Source: Tsukamurella sputi (GTDB lineage Bacteria; Actinomycetota; Actinomycetes; Mycobacteriales; Mycobacteriaceae). Taken from it: a stretch of DNA of 64,000 nt. The DNA is taken from the NCBI RefSeq assembly GCF_007858445.1, contig NZ_VIGV01000003.1, positions 62,001 to 126,000 on the forward strand. The letters are read 5' to 3'. Below, one piece after another: positions 1 to 7,778 of the stretch. The translations under genes and the position numbers were made by a program. Position 1 is the first letter of the stretch. Every line of letters begins with the position of its first letter. Under the pieces are notes generated by a model. The model was given only the letters and a program-made list of their open reading frames with translations, did not search any database and was not told the DNA's origin.

Positions 1-896
1 AAGTCGCGGGCGAGGCCGTCGTCGGCGACCGCACTCTCCACGGGGCCGGAGAAGCCGACGTCGACCGATGCCTCGCCGCCGTGCGCCACCGCCCGTACCG
101 CCCGGACCAGCCGGGTGCGCAGACCGCTCCCGCCCGAGGACAGTTCGAAGATGGTCGATCGGATATCGGCGATCGTGCGGTCCAGCTCGCCGATCACGGA
201 GTCGAGCCGGTCCCGGACGGGCTCGTCCCGCGCGGCGGAACGGGCCACCTGCAGGCCGAGGCCGGCGGCGAAGATCCGCTGGATCACGTGGTCGTGCAGG
301 TCCCGGCCGATGCGTTCGCGTTCCTCGATCACCTGGAGCTCGCCGAGGCGTTGCTGGTGCTGCAGCGCCTCCGAGTGCATCTGGGCGTTGTCGATCGCGA
401 CTGCGGTCGCCGCGGCGAAGATCTCGATGGCCTTCGCATCGCTCGCGGTGAACGCGACGCCGTCGGCCTTCTCCGCCAGGTAGATGCATCCGAAGAGGTT
501 CCCGCCCACGATGATCGGAGCACCGAGGAAGCTGTGCATCGGCGGATGGTTCGGTGGGAAGCCGACGGACGACGGATGCTCGGACAGCTCGGCGATACGG
601 ACCGGCTGCTGCACCTCGAGCAAGTAGCCGAGGAGACCGCGACCGCACGGCGGATCCCCGATCAGCGCGGCGGTCTCCGCGTCGACGCCGACGTAGATGA
701 ACTCCTGCAGCGAGCCGTCGTCGTTGCTCACGCCCACGGCACCGTAGCGAGCGTCGACGAGCGTCATGGCGGAGGTGACGATGCGGCGCACCGTCGCCGG
801 CAGGTCCAGCCCCTGCGCAACGACCATCACCGCGCTGAGAATGTCCTGCAGGTCGGCGTCCGGCCGCTGGGCACCGGCGTGCGGGTCCCCGGTCAC
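1..896 (-). CDS. GAF-domain sensor histidine kinase, DevS/DosT-like (C-terminus off the window)
   Basis: The leftward frame encodes about 298 residues and runs off the left edge. A single GAF domain spans roughly residues 20-170 and is followed by a HisKA_3 dimerisation segment with the phosphoacceptor motif RDLHDHVIQR (His near 201). The ATPase domain is missing from the window. The GAF segment PPNHPPMHSFLG matches the region of M. tuberculosis DevS that carries the proximal haem histidine, so H117 could bind haem and sense O2, NO or CO (inference). Mycobacterial DevS and DosT have two GAF domains; this protein has one. The start is the GTG at 896. The frame stays open upstream, but no other ATG or GTG occurs in it back to the devR gene. 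A DosR-type palindrome lies 34 bases upstream. The likely partner is the regulator at 1246-1893. Confidence 0.8.
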   Translation of the reverse strand, partial: MTGDPHAGAQRPDADLQDILSAVMVVAQGLDLPATVRRIVTSAMTLVDARYGAVGVSNDDGSLQEFIYVGVDAETAALIGDPPCGRGLLGYLLEVQQPVRIAELSEHPSSVGFPPNHPPMHSFLGAPIIVGGNLFGCIYLAEKADGVAFTASDAKAIEIFAAATAVAIDNAQMHSEALQHQQRLGELQVIEERERIGRDLHDHVIQRIFAAGLGLQVARSAARDEPVRDRLDSVIGELDRTIADIRSTIFELSSGGSGLRTRLVRAVRAVAHGGEASVDVGFSGPVESAVADDGLARD

Positions 897-929
897 CGGA
901 CCGCGCTCCGCGAAAGCGGGAGCACCGTC

Positions 930-943
930 GGGACGGACGTCCC
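930..943. promoter_or_regulatory. DosR-type box between divergent kinase and small gene
   Basis: GGGACGGACGTCCC is a perfect GGGAC-N4-GTCCC inverted repeat. It matches the core of the mycobacterial DosR box (GGGACTWWAGTCCC). It lies 34 bases upstream of the kinase GTG and 37 bases upstream of the small gene's GTG, so it could control both. Binding is inferred from sequence only. Confidence 0.6.
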
Positions 944-979
944 TGGCCCCGTGCCGACGGGGCCGCGACGCTGGACGAT

Positions 980-1228
980 GTGAACGGAATCGACATCGAC
1001 CCGCTGGACCGCCCCGACGTGCGTGCGCTCGTCGTGGACCTCGCCGAGGCCGCGTACACCGGCCGGTTGGCGCGGTGGAACGAGGTGCGCACCACCGCCG
1101 CCGTGGACGACCTGGACTGGGAGTACCTCGTGTGCCGGCTGCTCGGCAGGCTGCTCGCCGAGCGAGCGGTGCAACGCGGTACGCCCGCCGTCGACGCCTG
1201 GTGCCGAGCCCGCGCCGCCCTGGCGTGA
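980..1228 (+). CDS. Hypothetical 82-residue protein of a two-component locus
   Basis: A small protein starting with GTG, divergent from the kinase and convergent with the devR-type gene. It is acidic at the N-terminus and predicted to be helical. Its amino-acid composition (Asp/Glu/Leu/Ala with Trp and Tyr) looks like a real protein rather than a frame shadow. I recognise no domain, signal peptide or membrane segment. Its position directly downstream of a DosR-type box suggests that it is induced together with the two-component system (inference). The stop falls 17 bases before the end of the regulator gene on the other strand. Confidence 0.5.
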   Translation: MNGIDIDPLDRPDVRALVVDLAEAAYTGRLARWNEVRTTAAVDDLDWEYLVCRLLGRLLAERAVQRGTPAVDAWCRARAALA

Positions 1229-1245
1229 CGCGCGCACTGCCGGGT

Positions 1246-1893
1246 TCACCGGCGGGCTCCGCCGGCGTCGCGCCACTGCGCAGCACGCAGGGCCGCCTGG
1301 ACCCGGTTCTCCACCCCGAGCTTCGCCAGGATGCCGGTCACGTGATTGCGGACCGTCTTCTCCGCCAGGAACATCCGCTCGGCGATCTGCTTGTTCGTCA
1401 GGCCCTCGGCGAGGAGTTCGAGCACCGCCTCCTCTTGCCCCGTCAGGCCCGTCGGTGCCGCGGGCGCGGCCTGATCCCGGCGGATCCGCTGCAGCACCCG
1501 CGCCGTACTGGCGGAATCCAGGAGGGAGCCGCCGCCCGCGACCGTGCCGATGGCGGAGACCAGTTCGGTGCCGCGGATCTGCTTGAGCACGTAACCCTGT
1601 GCGCCCGCCGTGATGGCGTCCAGCAGGGCCTCGTCGTCCGAGTAGGAGGTGAGGACGAGGCAGGGCAGGCCCGGCACCAGCTCGCGCAGCGAACGGATGA
1701 GGTCGATGCCCGAGCCGTCGGGCAGCCGGACGTCGACCACCGCGACGTCGGGACGGACCGCGGGGACACGGGCGAGGGCCTCGCGGACCGTCGACGCCTC
1801 GCCGACGACGGTGTGGGTCCCGTCCGTCGCGAGGAGGTCGGCCAGTCCGCGCCGGACGATCTCGTGGTCGTCGACGAGGAACACCGTGGGCAT
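1246..1893 (-). CDS. devR: DevR/DosR-type NarL-family response regulator
   Basis: The 215-residue protein has an N-terminal receiver domain (VFLVDDHE at the start, phosphorylatable D54 in [10 protein letters not shown] near 104). It ends in a LuxR/NarL helix-turn-helix (residues about 148-205, [22 protein letters not shown]). The receiver and the [17 protein letters not shown] stretch agree closely with M. tuberculosis DosR, the hypoxia/NO dormancy regulator. A DosR box 64 bases upstream suggests autoregulation. The kinase at the left edge is the probable phosphodonor. Target genes here may include the divergent desaturase. The ATG start gives the same spacing to D54 as in DosR. Confidence 0.9.
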   Translation of the reverse strand: MPTVFLVDDHEIVRRGLADLLATDGTHTVVGEASTVREALARVPAVRPDVAVVDVRLPDGSGIDLIRSLRELVPGLPCLVLTSYSDDEALLDAITAGAQGYVLKQIRGTELVSAIGTVAGGGSLLDSASTARVLQRIRRDQAAPAAPTGLTGQEEAVLELLAEGLTNKQIAERMFLAEKTVRNHVTGILAKLGVENRVQAALRAAQWRDAGGARR

Positions 1894-1956
1894 GGCCCCA
1901 GCCTAGGCCCGCCGGACGTCGTGACCACTGCCGGAGGACGGACGGCGGGCGATCTC

Positions 1957-1970
1957 GGGACAAGTGTCCC
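1957..1970. promoter_or_regulatory. DosR-type box between devR and desaturase
   Basis: GGGACAAGTGTCCC is an inverted repeat with the exact GGGAC-N4-GTCCC core, flanked by TC on the left as in the consensus. It lies 64 bases before devR and 118 bases before the desaturase. It supports autoregulation of devR and DosR control of the desaturase. Confidence 0.65.
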
Positions 1971-2038
1971 GGGCGGCCCGGTGCGCACGTCCCCACCTGC
2001 GCCGACGGGTTCGCGCCCGGGCGATCGGGACGTATCCG

Positions 2039-2052
2039 GGGACCGTCGTCGC
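2039..2052. promoter_or_regulatory. Weaker DosR-like box before the desaturase
   Basis: GGGACCGTCGTCGC matches GGGAC-N4-GTCCC at nine of ten core positions and lies 36 bases before the desaturase ATG, in a good place for activation. It is only a candidate because the GC-rich background makes chance matches likely. Confidence 0.3.
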
Positions 2053-2087
2053 TGCCGTGGCCGCGGGCGCCCGAGCAGGGTGGAGGC

Positions 2088-3032
2088 ATGACTGATCTGA
2101 CCGACCTGGAACTGCTGTACGAGCTCTCGGAGACCGCCGAGCGGGAGGTCGACCGGCACCTGCGGCAGGCGGTCGACTGGCACCCGCACGACTACGTGCC
2201 GTGGAGCCGCGGCCGCGACTTCGCCGCGCTCGGCGGCGAGGACTTCGACGAGGCGCACTCGGCGCTGTCCCCCGTCGCCCGCGCGGCGCTGGTGATGAAC
2301 CTGCTCACCGAGGACAACCTCCCGAGCTATCACCGGGAGATCGCGCAGAACTTCTCCCTCGACGGGGCCTGGGGCTACTGGGTGCACCGCTGGACCGCTG
2401 AGGAGGCGCGCCACTCGATCGTGCTCCGCGACTACCTCACCGTGACCCGTGGCGTCGACCCCGTCGAACTCGAGGACCTGCGGATGACGCAGATGCAGCA
2501 GGGCTTCGCGCCGGGGATGAACTCGATGCTGCTGTCGGTGAGCTACGTGACCTTCCAGGAACTCGCGACCCGGATCAGCCACCGCAACACGGCCGCGGTC
2601 TGCGACGATCCCGTCGCCGACCGGATGCTCGCCCGCGTCGCCGCCGACGAGAACCTGCACATGCTCTTCTACCGCAACATCCTGGGCGCGGCGATCGACG
2701 TCGCGCCGGAACAGGCCCTCACCGCGATCCACGCGGTGCTCACCAACTTCCGGATGCCCGGGGCCGCGCTGCCGCACTTTCGGCGCGACGCGGTGCTCAT
2801 GGCCAAGAACGGCATCTACGACCTGCGTCAACACCGCGACGCCGTCGTCGTGCCGGTACTGCGCAACTGGCATCTCCTGGAGCGGACCGACCTCACCGGC
2901 GAGGCCGCCCGGATGCGCGATCTGATCGGCGCGTTCATCGACGATCTCGAGGTGAGCGCGCGCAAGTTCGAGGAAGCGCGCGACCGCGCGCTGGAGCGGG
3001 ACGCGCGGCGCCGGGAGCGTATCGCCGGCTGA
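2088..3032 (+). CDS. desA1: DesA-type acyl-ACP desaturase (ferritin-like di-iron)
   Basis: The 314-residue protein belongs to the plant-type soluble stearoyl-ACP desaturase family, used in mycolic acid precursor synthesis. It introduces a double bond into acyl-ACP using a di-iron centre and O2. The di-iron ligands are visible in the expected order: E75 (TEDNLPSYH), E106/H109 (EEARH), E158 (FQELATR) and E188/H191 (DENLH). The segments NPHDYIPWS-like, DNLPSYHREIA and FQELATRISHRNT closely match M. tuberculosis DesA1. The start is supported by a GGTGGAGG ribosome-binding site just upstream. DosR-type boxes upstream suggest that an oxygen-consuming enzyme is under hypoxia control. DesA2 is the alternative name; length and motifs favour DesA1. 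Confidence 0.85.
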   Translation: MTDLTDLELLYELSETAEREVDRHLRQAVDWHPHDYVPWSRGRDFAALGGEDFDEAHSALSPVARAALVMNLLTEDNLPSYHREIAQNFSLDGAWGYWVHRWTAEEARHSIVLRDYLTVTRGVDPVELEDLRMTQMQQGFAPGMNSMLLSVSYVTFQELATRISHRNTAAVCDDPVADRMLARVAADENLHMLFYRNILGAAIDVAPEQALTAIHAVLTNFRMPGAALPHFRRDAVLMAKNGIYDLRQHRDAVVVPVLRNWHLLERTDLTGEAARMRDLIGAFIDDLEVSARKFEEARDRALERDARRRERIAG

Positions 3033-3043
3033 CCGGATTCGGC

Positions 3044-3049
3044 TAGATT
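3044..3049 (+). promoter_or_regulatory. -10 hexamer of a probable leaderless promoter (AIM24 gene)
   Basis: TAGATT lies exactly six bases before the ATG of the AIM24-family gene, so transcription would begin at or next to the start codon. No ribosome-binding site is visible in the 23-base gap after the desaturase. Confidence 0.45.
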
Positions 3050-3055
3050 GGCGGC

Positions 3056-3736
3056 ATGCAGGTACAGCTCCGTCACAACCCGTCGTTCACCATGGCGCGG
3101 TGCCAGCTGGCGCCCAACGAGCCGATGACCGTCGAGTCGGGAGCGATGGTGGCGCACTCCGCGGGGATGAACCTGCAGTCGCAGGCCCAGGGCGGCATCA
3201 TGCAGGGGCTCAAGCGCAGCCTGCTGTCGGGCGAGTCCTTCTTCGTGTCCACCTTCACCGCGCCCCCGCAAGGCGGTTGGGTGGACATCGCGGGCACGCT
3301 GCCCGGCGACATCGCGGTGCTGCAGATCCAGCCCGATCGGCCCTACTACGTGACCCGCGGCGGCTGGCTCGCCAGCTCGCACGGCGTGCAGACCACCACG
3401 CAGTTCGGCGGCGCGAAGACCTTCTTCGGCGGTGAGGGCGCATTCGGCCTGCAGGCGGCGGGGCAGGGCGAAGTCCTGGTGGCCTGCTACGGAGCGATCG
3501 ACGTGATCGATCTGCGCCCCGGCGAGCAGGTGGTGATCGACACGGGCCACGTGGTGGCCTACGACCTGAACATGCAGTTCGTCATGCGCCGGGCGGTGCA
3601 GGGGAAGTGGATCCAGTCGATGAAGTCCGGCGAGGGGATGGTCTTCGAGTTCACCGGGCCGGGCCGGGTGCTGCTGCAGAGCCGTAATCCGCGCGGTCTC
3701 GAAGGCTGGGTGCGTTCGGTGGTTCCGTCCTCCTGA
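3056..3736 (+). CDS. AIM24 / TIGR00266 family protein
   Basis: The 226-residue protein is of the AIM24 (formerly DUF124) family, a two-fold beta-sandwich fold. Typical family features seen are the SGAMVAHSAGMNLQSQ segment, the Gly-rich LKRSLLSGESFF segment and the C-terminal GPGRVLLQSR ending. Bacterial members are cytosolic with no known enzyme activity; the yeast namesake works at the mitochondrial inner membrane. No transmembrane or signal sequence is present. It starts 23 bases after the desaturase with its own likely leaderless promoter. The function here is unknown. Confidence 0.8.
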   Translation: MQVQLRHNPSFTMARCQLAPNEPMTVESGAMVAHSAGMNLQSQAQGGIMQGLKRSLLSGESFFVSTFTAPPQGGWVDIAGTLPGDIAVLQIQPDRPYYVTRGGWLASSHGVQTTTQFGGAKTFFGGEGAFGLQAAGQGEVLVACYGAIDVIDLRPGEQVVIDTGHVVAYDLNMQFVMRRAVQGKWIQSMKSGEGMVFEFTGPGRVLLQSRNPRGLEGWVRSVVPSS

Positions 3737-3833
3737 GTGGCGGATCCGTCAATGGCACGCGAACGCCCAGGTAGCGCAGTGTAGTTCGGCCCGGTGAGCC
3801 GCGGGGCGGTTCGCCCGAGATTTGACCTGCGCC

Positions 3834-3851
3834 ATGGCCACTGTGATCTAG
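3834..3851 (+). other. Five-codon upstream reading frame imitating the next gene's start
   Basis: ATG GCC ACT GTG ATC TAG encodes MATVI and stops eight bases before the transporter ATG, which itself begins MATVT. The two starts are a near-repeat (ATGGCCACTGTGAT / ATGGCTACTGTAAC). It could be a duplication remnant or a translated leader; no ribosome-binding site is evident. Confidence 0.3.
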
Positions 3852-3858
3852 TGGCATC

Positions 3859-5631
3859 ATGGCTACTGTAACTAATAGGACAGGAGACCATCGCCGGGCG
3901 ACCGACTGGGTCGTTTTCGGTGTGACGAGCGCTGCAGTCCTGGCGTTCGTCCTCTGGGGTTTCCTGGATTCGGACGGGTTGAAGCAGACGACCTCCGATG
4001 TCCTCAATTGGATCATCACTGATTTGGGCTGGCTGTTCCTGATCTCCGCCAGCTTCTTCGTCCTCTTCGCCGCCTTCCTGGCCTTTTCCCGGTTCGGTCG
4101 TATCCCTCTCGGACGCGACGGGGAACGCCCCGAGTTCAAGACCGTCTCGTGGATCGCGATGATGTTCAGCGCGGGCATGGGCATCGGCCTGATGTTCTTC
4201 GGTGCCGCGGAGCCGATCGCCCACTTCGTGGGCGCTCCTCCCGGCATGAACGGTCACGACGTCGCGGTCGCGATGGCGACGACCATGTTCCACTGGGGAT
4301 TCCATCCCTGGGCGATCTACGCCGTGGTCGGCCTGGCCATCGCCTACAGCACCTACCGCTGTGGCCGCAGCCAGCTGATCAGCTCGGTCTTCGCACCGAT
4401 CTTCAACCGCACCGGCGGTCACGGTGTGGGCGGTCGCGTGATCGACATCCTGGCGATCTTCGCGACGCTCTTCGGCACCACCGCCTCCCTGGGCCTCGGC
4501 GCGGCGCAGGTCGGCGCCGGACTCGAGCGCCTCGGCTGGGCGGAGGACGGGTCGAGCAAGCTCCTGCTCGTGGCCATCATCGCCATCCTGACGCTGGCCT
4601 TCGTCGCCTCCGCGGTCTCCGGCATCGCCAAGGGCATCCAGTGGCTGTCGAACACCAACATGGTGCTCGCTCTGGTGCTGGCGGTCTTCGTCTTCGTGGT
4701 CGGCCCGACGGTCTTCATCCTGAACCTGGTGCCCACGTCGATCGGCGCCTACGCGGCCGACTTCATGGACATGTCGGCGCGCTCGGCCGCCAATGAGCCG
4801 GACGCCGGCAAGTGGCTCGCCACCTGGAGCATCTTCTACTGGGCGTGGTGGGTCAGCTGGACCCCCTTCGTCGGGCTCTTCCTCGCGAAGATCTCGCGCG
4901 GCCGCACCATCCGCGAGTTCGTCATCGGTGTGATGGTCGTGCCCACCCTGGTCTCGCTGGTGTGGTTCGCGATCTTCGGCGGCACCGCGATCCATCAGGA
5001 GCAGGCGGGCCTCGGCATCAGCAAGGCCGAGAACGAGGAAGTGCTGCTGTTCGATTCGCTGGGGCACCTGCCGTGGCCCACGATCACGGCCTTCCTGGTG
5101 GTGCTGCTCGTGGGCATCTTCTTCGTCTCCGGCGCGGACTCCGCGTCCATCGTGATGGGCACGCTGTCCCAGCGCGGCGCGGAGGAGCCCAACCGCCTGA
5201 TCACCATCTTCTGGGGTGTGCTCACCGGTACCGTTGCGGCCCTGCTGCTCTGGGTGAGCGGCGACGACGCGCTGACCGGTATCAAACAGATGGCCATCAT
5301 CGCCGCGGCACCCTTCCTCGTGGTGATGATCGGCATGTGTGTGGGCCTGATGATGGACCTCTGGCACGACCCGCTCATCGTGGCCGAACGTGCGCACCGC
5401 GAGGAGCTCGGCGAGCGCATGCGCTGGCACGCCAACACTCTCGCGGTGACCGACGACAGCACCGATGTGCTGCCCTCGGAGGACCTGCCCGTCTACTCGG
5501 ACGGCGAGGTGCCGGAGGACCTGTACCACCCGCCGCACACCGGCGAGCTGGTCACGATCGAGGTTTACGACGCGGACCACTCCGGTCCGATCGAGGTCGA
5601 TATCGACACCAAGGACGGCGCCTCCCGGTAG
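3859..5631 (+). CDS. BCCT-family betaine/choline/ectoine-type osmolyte transporter
   Basis: The 590-residue integral membrane protein has about 12 transmembrane helices. It carries the BCCT signature WAWWVSWTPFVGLFLAKISRGR and the Gly-rich GMGIGLMFFGAAEPI segment (residues 106-120), which in Na+-coupled members such as BetP helps form the substrate and sodium sites. This supports sodium-symport of a compatible solute such as glycine betaine or ectoine. A hydrophilic C-terminal tail of about 80 acidic residues replaces the basic osmosensing tail of BetP. The ectoine degradation operon 29 kb downstream has no transporter of its own, so this is a candidate supplier (inference). The start at the second of two MATV-like starts is chosen because the first is closed by a stop after five codons. 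Confidence 0.85.
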   Translation: MATVTNRTGDHRRATDWVVFGVTSAAVLAFVLWGFLDSDGLKQTTSDVLNWIITDLGWLFLISASFFVLFAAFLAFSRFGRIPLGRDGERPEFKTVSWIAMMFSAGMGIGLMFFGAAEPIAHFVGAPPGMNGHDVAVAMATTMFHWGFHPWAIYAVVGLAIAYSTYRCGRSQLISSVFAPIFNRTGGHGVGGRVIDILAIFATLFGTTASLGLGAAQVGAGLERLGWAEDGSSKLLLVAIIAILTLAFVASAVSGIAKGIQWLSNTNMVLALVLAVFVFVVGPTVFILNLVPTSIGAYAADFMDMSARSAANEPDAGKWLATWSIFYWAWWVSWTPFVGLFLAKISRGRTIREFVIGVMVVPTLVSLVWFAIFGGTAIHQEQAGLGISKAENEEVLLFDSLGHLPWPTITAFLVVLLVGIFFVSGADSASIVMGTLSQRGAEEPNRLITIFWGVLTGTVAALLLWVSGDDALTGIKQMAIIAAAPFLVVMIGMCVGLMMDLWHDPLIVAERAHREELGERMRWHANTLAVTDDSTDVLPSEDLPVYSDGEVPEDLYHPPHTGELVTIEVYDADHSGPIEVDIDTKDGASR

Positions 5632-5641
5632 ACAGGGAGGC

Positions 5642-7132
5642 ATGACCTCCACCGTCACCGTCGAGACCCGTTCCGGCCGCGTCCGCGGCACCGTCGAGCA
5701 GGGTGTGGCCCGTTTCCTGGGTCTGCCCTACGCCGCCCCGCTCGACGGTGCCGGCTGGTTCCTGCCCGCCACCCCTCCCGTCCCGTGGGAGGGGGAGCGC
5801 GACGCCTCGGAGTTCGGCCCGACGGTGCCCAAGGCCGCCTACGACCCGCCGATCAACGAGATCCTCGCGGACGAGCCGGACTTCCCGGGCGCGGAGTGCC
5901 TGAACCTCAATGTCTGGACTCCCGACGCGGCGGGGAGCGCGCCGGTCGTGGTGTGGATCCACGGCGGCGCGTTCCGGGCGGGTACCGCGCGGATCCCCAC
6001 CTACGACGGCGCCTCCTTCGCCCGGGACGGCCTGGTCTTCGTCTCGATCAACTACCGCCTCGGGGCGCTGGGCTTCCTCGACCTCGGCGACGGTCACACC
6101 AATGTGGGGCTGCGGGACCAGATCCAGGCCCTGCGCTGGGTGCAGGACAACATCGCCGGATTCGGCGGCGATCCGTCCCGCGTGACCGTCATGGGCGAGT
6201 CCGCGGGCGCGATGAGCGTGGCATCGCTGCTGAGTTCTCCTCTGGCGCAGGGGCTGTTCAACCAGGCGATCCTGGAGAGCGGGGCGGGGCACCACGCCAT
6301 GCGCCGGAGCACCGCGCAGACGGTGGCGCGGGCGCTCGCCGCGAAGCTCGGCGTCGATCCCACGCGGGAGACGCTCGGCACCGTCCCGATCCTCGAGGTG
6401 GTGGCCGCCTCCAAGGAACTCTCCGCAGAGATCGCGGCGCAGCCCGATCCGGCCCGGTGGGGCGAGGTGGTTGCGGACACCATGGCCTGGGAGCCCACCG
6501 TCGGCGACGACGTACTCCCGGTGCTCCCCATCGAATCCCTCCGCGCCGGAGCGGGTTCCGGAGTCCGTGTGCTGATCGGCCGGAACCTCGAGGAGGGCCG
6601 CCTGTTCATCGTTCCCGGCGGCGTGATCGATCACATTCCCGAGCCGGCGGCGCTCGGCGCCGCCGCGCTCTACGGCTTCCCCGATCCGCAGGCCGCCGTG
6701 GAGGCGTACCAGGCGCGCGGCGCGAAGACCCCCGGTGAGTTGTTCATGCTCCTGCTCGAGGACCGCACCTTCACCGTGCCGGCCAACCGCCTGGCGGAGG
6801 CGAGGGACGGCGCACCGTCGGACACCTTCGTCTACCGCTTCGACTTCCCCTCGACGGCCCTGGGTGGGAACCTGGGCGCGACGCACGCGGTCGAGTTGCC
6901 GTTCGTCTTCGACACCCTGCACAAGGGCACCGCTCAGGCACTCACCGGGCCTAACCCGCCGCAGGCGCTGGCCGACGAGATGCACGGCGCCTGGGTGCGT
7001 TTCGCGCGCGGAGACGATCCCGGCTGGGCACCCTACGCGGCCGGCCGGCAGGTGCGGGTGTTCGGTGGCGAGGCGCCGCTCGAGACCGATCCCGACGCCG
7101 CGATCATGGCCGTCTGGGAGGGCGTGCGCTGA
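5642..7132 (+). CDS. Type-B carboxylesterase (alpha/beta hydrolase)
   Basis: The 496-residue protein is of the carboxylesterase/lipase type-B family. The nucleophile elbow GESAGA carries S187. The oxyanion-hole motif is WIHGGAF (about 105-111). The family stretches ECLNLNVW, INYRLGALGFL and DNIAGFGGDPSRVT are all present, with the catalytic His in ATHAVELPFVF near the C-terminus. It hydrolyses carboxylic esters of unknown identity. No signal peptide is visible, so it is cytosolic. The ATG follows GGGAGG by only one base, which is tight, but it is the first start in frame after the transporter stop (10-base gap). Co-transcription with the transporter is likely. Confidence 0.85.
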   Translation: MTSTVTVETRSGRVRGTVEQGVARFLGLPYAAPLDGAGWFLPATPPVPWEGERDASEFGPTVPKAAYDPPINEILADEPDFPGAECLNLNVWTPDAAGSAPVVVWIHGGAFRAGTARIPTYDGASFARDGLVFVSINYRLGALGFLDLGDGHTNVGLRDQIQALRWVQDNIAGFGGDPSRVTVMGESAGAMSVASLLSSPLAQGLFNQAILESGAGHHAMRRSTAQTVARALAAKLGVDPTRETLGTVPILEVVAASKELSAEIAAQPDPARWGEVVADTMAWEPTVGDDVLPVLPIESLRAGAGSGVRVLIGRNLEEGRLFIVPGGVIDHIPEPAALGAAALYGFPDPQAAVEAYQARGAKTPGELFMLLLEDRTFTVPANRLAEARDGAPSDTFVYRFDFPSTALGGNLGATHAVELPFVFDTLHKGTAQALTGPNPPQALADEMHGAWVRFARGDDPGWAPYAAGRQVRVFGGEAPLETDPDAAIMAVWEGVR

Positions 7133-7141
7133 CCGCCGCGG

Positions 7142-7720
7142 CTACGCCGCGGGACGGAGCATCGGAATGAGCTCGGGGCCGCCGGGCAGCCGGATCGGGG
7201 CCAGCGGCTCGAAGCCGAACCGCTGGTACAGCGGCACGTTACGGGGATTGCTCGACTCCAGATAGGCCGGGCCCGTGACGCGGTCGAGGCCGTAGCGCAG
7301 GAGAGCCGAGCCAGATCCGCGCCCGGGAACGGTCGCCCCGAGCGTGGACAGGTACCAGTGCGGCTCCGACGGCCGGCGCTCCTGCAGTGCGCTCACCAGG
7401 GCGGCGCCACGCCCGAACCCGGTGCGGATGCCCGCCGCGAGCAGCGGGAGTGCGGCGACCTGCTGCGCCGGCCCGGGTTCGTAGCCGGGCGGATCCCAGT
7501 AGGCCGCGGCCGCCGGGACGGCGCCGTCGTACAGGAGATGACCCGTGCCGGGAGCGCCGTGTGTGGCGAGGTACATCCCGGCGAAGGTGAGGCGGTCGCC
7601 CCAGGGGCGGGGCTGGACCCACCGGAACACCGGATCATCGGCGAAAGCGCGTGCGAGCACCCCGAAGGACGGCCACAGCGTGCGTCGGGTGACGTCCTCG
7701 ATGCGGTACCTCGGTTCCAT
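7142..7720 (-). CDS. GNAT-family N-acetyltransferase
   Basis: The 192-residue protein has the Gcn5-type fold. Motif A for acetyl-CoA binding is visible as LGATVPGRGSGSALL (about 126-140), followed by a late beta-strand NPRNVPLYQRFGFEPL typical of the family C-terminus. The middle region is hydrophobic and Ala-rich, as in many actinobacterial members. The acceptor substrate cannot be predicted. It is convergent with the esterase (nine-base gap) and lies downstream of embB on the same strand, 58 bases from its stop, so read-through from emb transcription is possible. Confidence 0.75.
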   Translation of the reverse strand: MEPRYRIEDVTRRTLWPSFGVLARAFADDPVFRWVQPRPWGDRLTFAGMYLATHGAPGTGHLLYDGAVPAAAAYWDPPGYEPGPAQQVAALPLLAAGIRTGFGRGAALVSALQERRPSEPHWYLSTLGATVPGRGSGSALLRYGLDRVTGPAYLESSNPRNVPLYQRFGFEPLAPIRLPGGPELIPMLRPAA

Positions 7721-7778
7721 ACCTCGACCGTACGCGCGCGACGGACCCGGCGGGGAGTCCGCCGGGCCGTCACGACGA

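Noticed and set aside
2027-2040. GGGACGTATCCGGG as a further DosR box
   Set aside because: The right half does not match GTCCC; the neighbouring site at 2039-2052 fits better.
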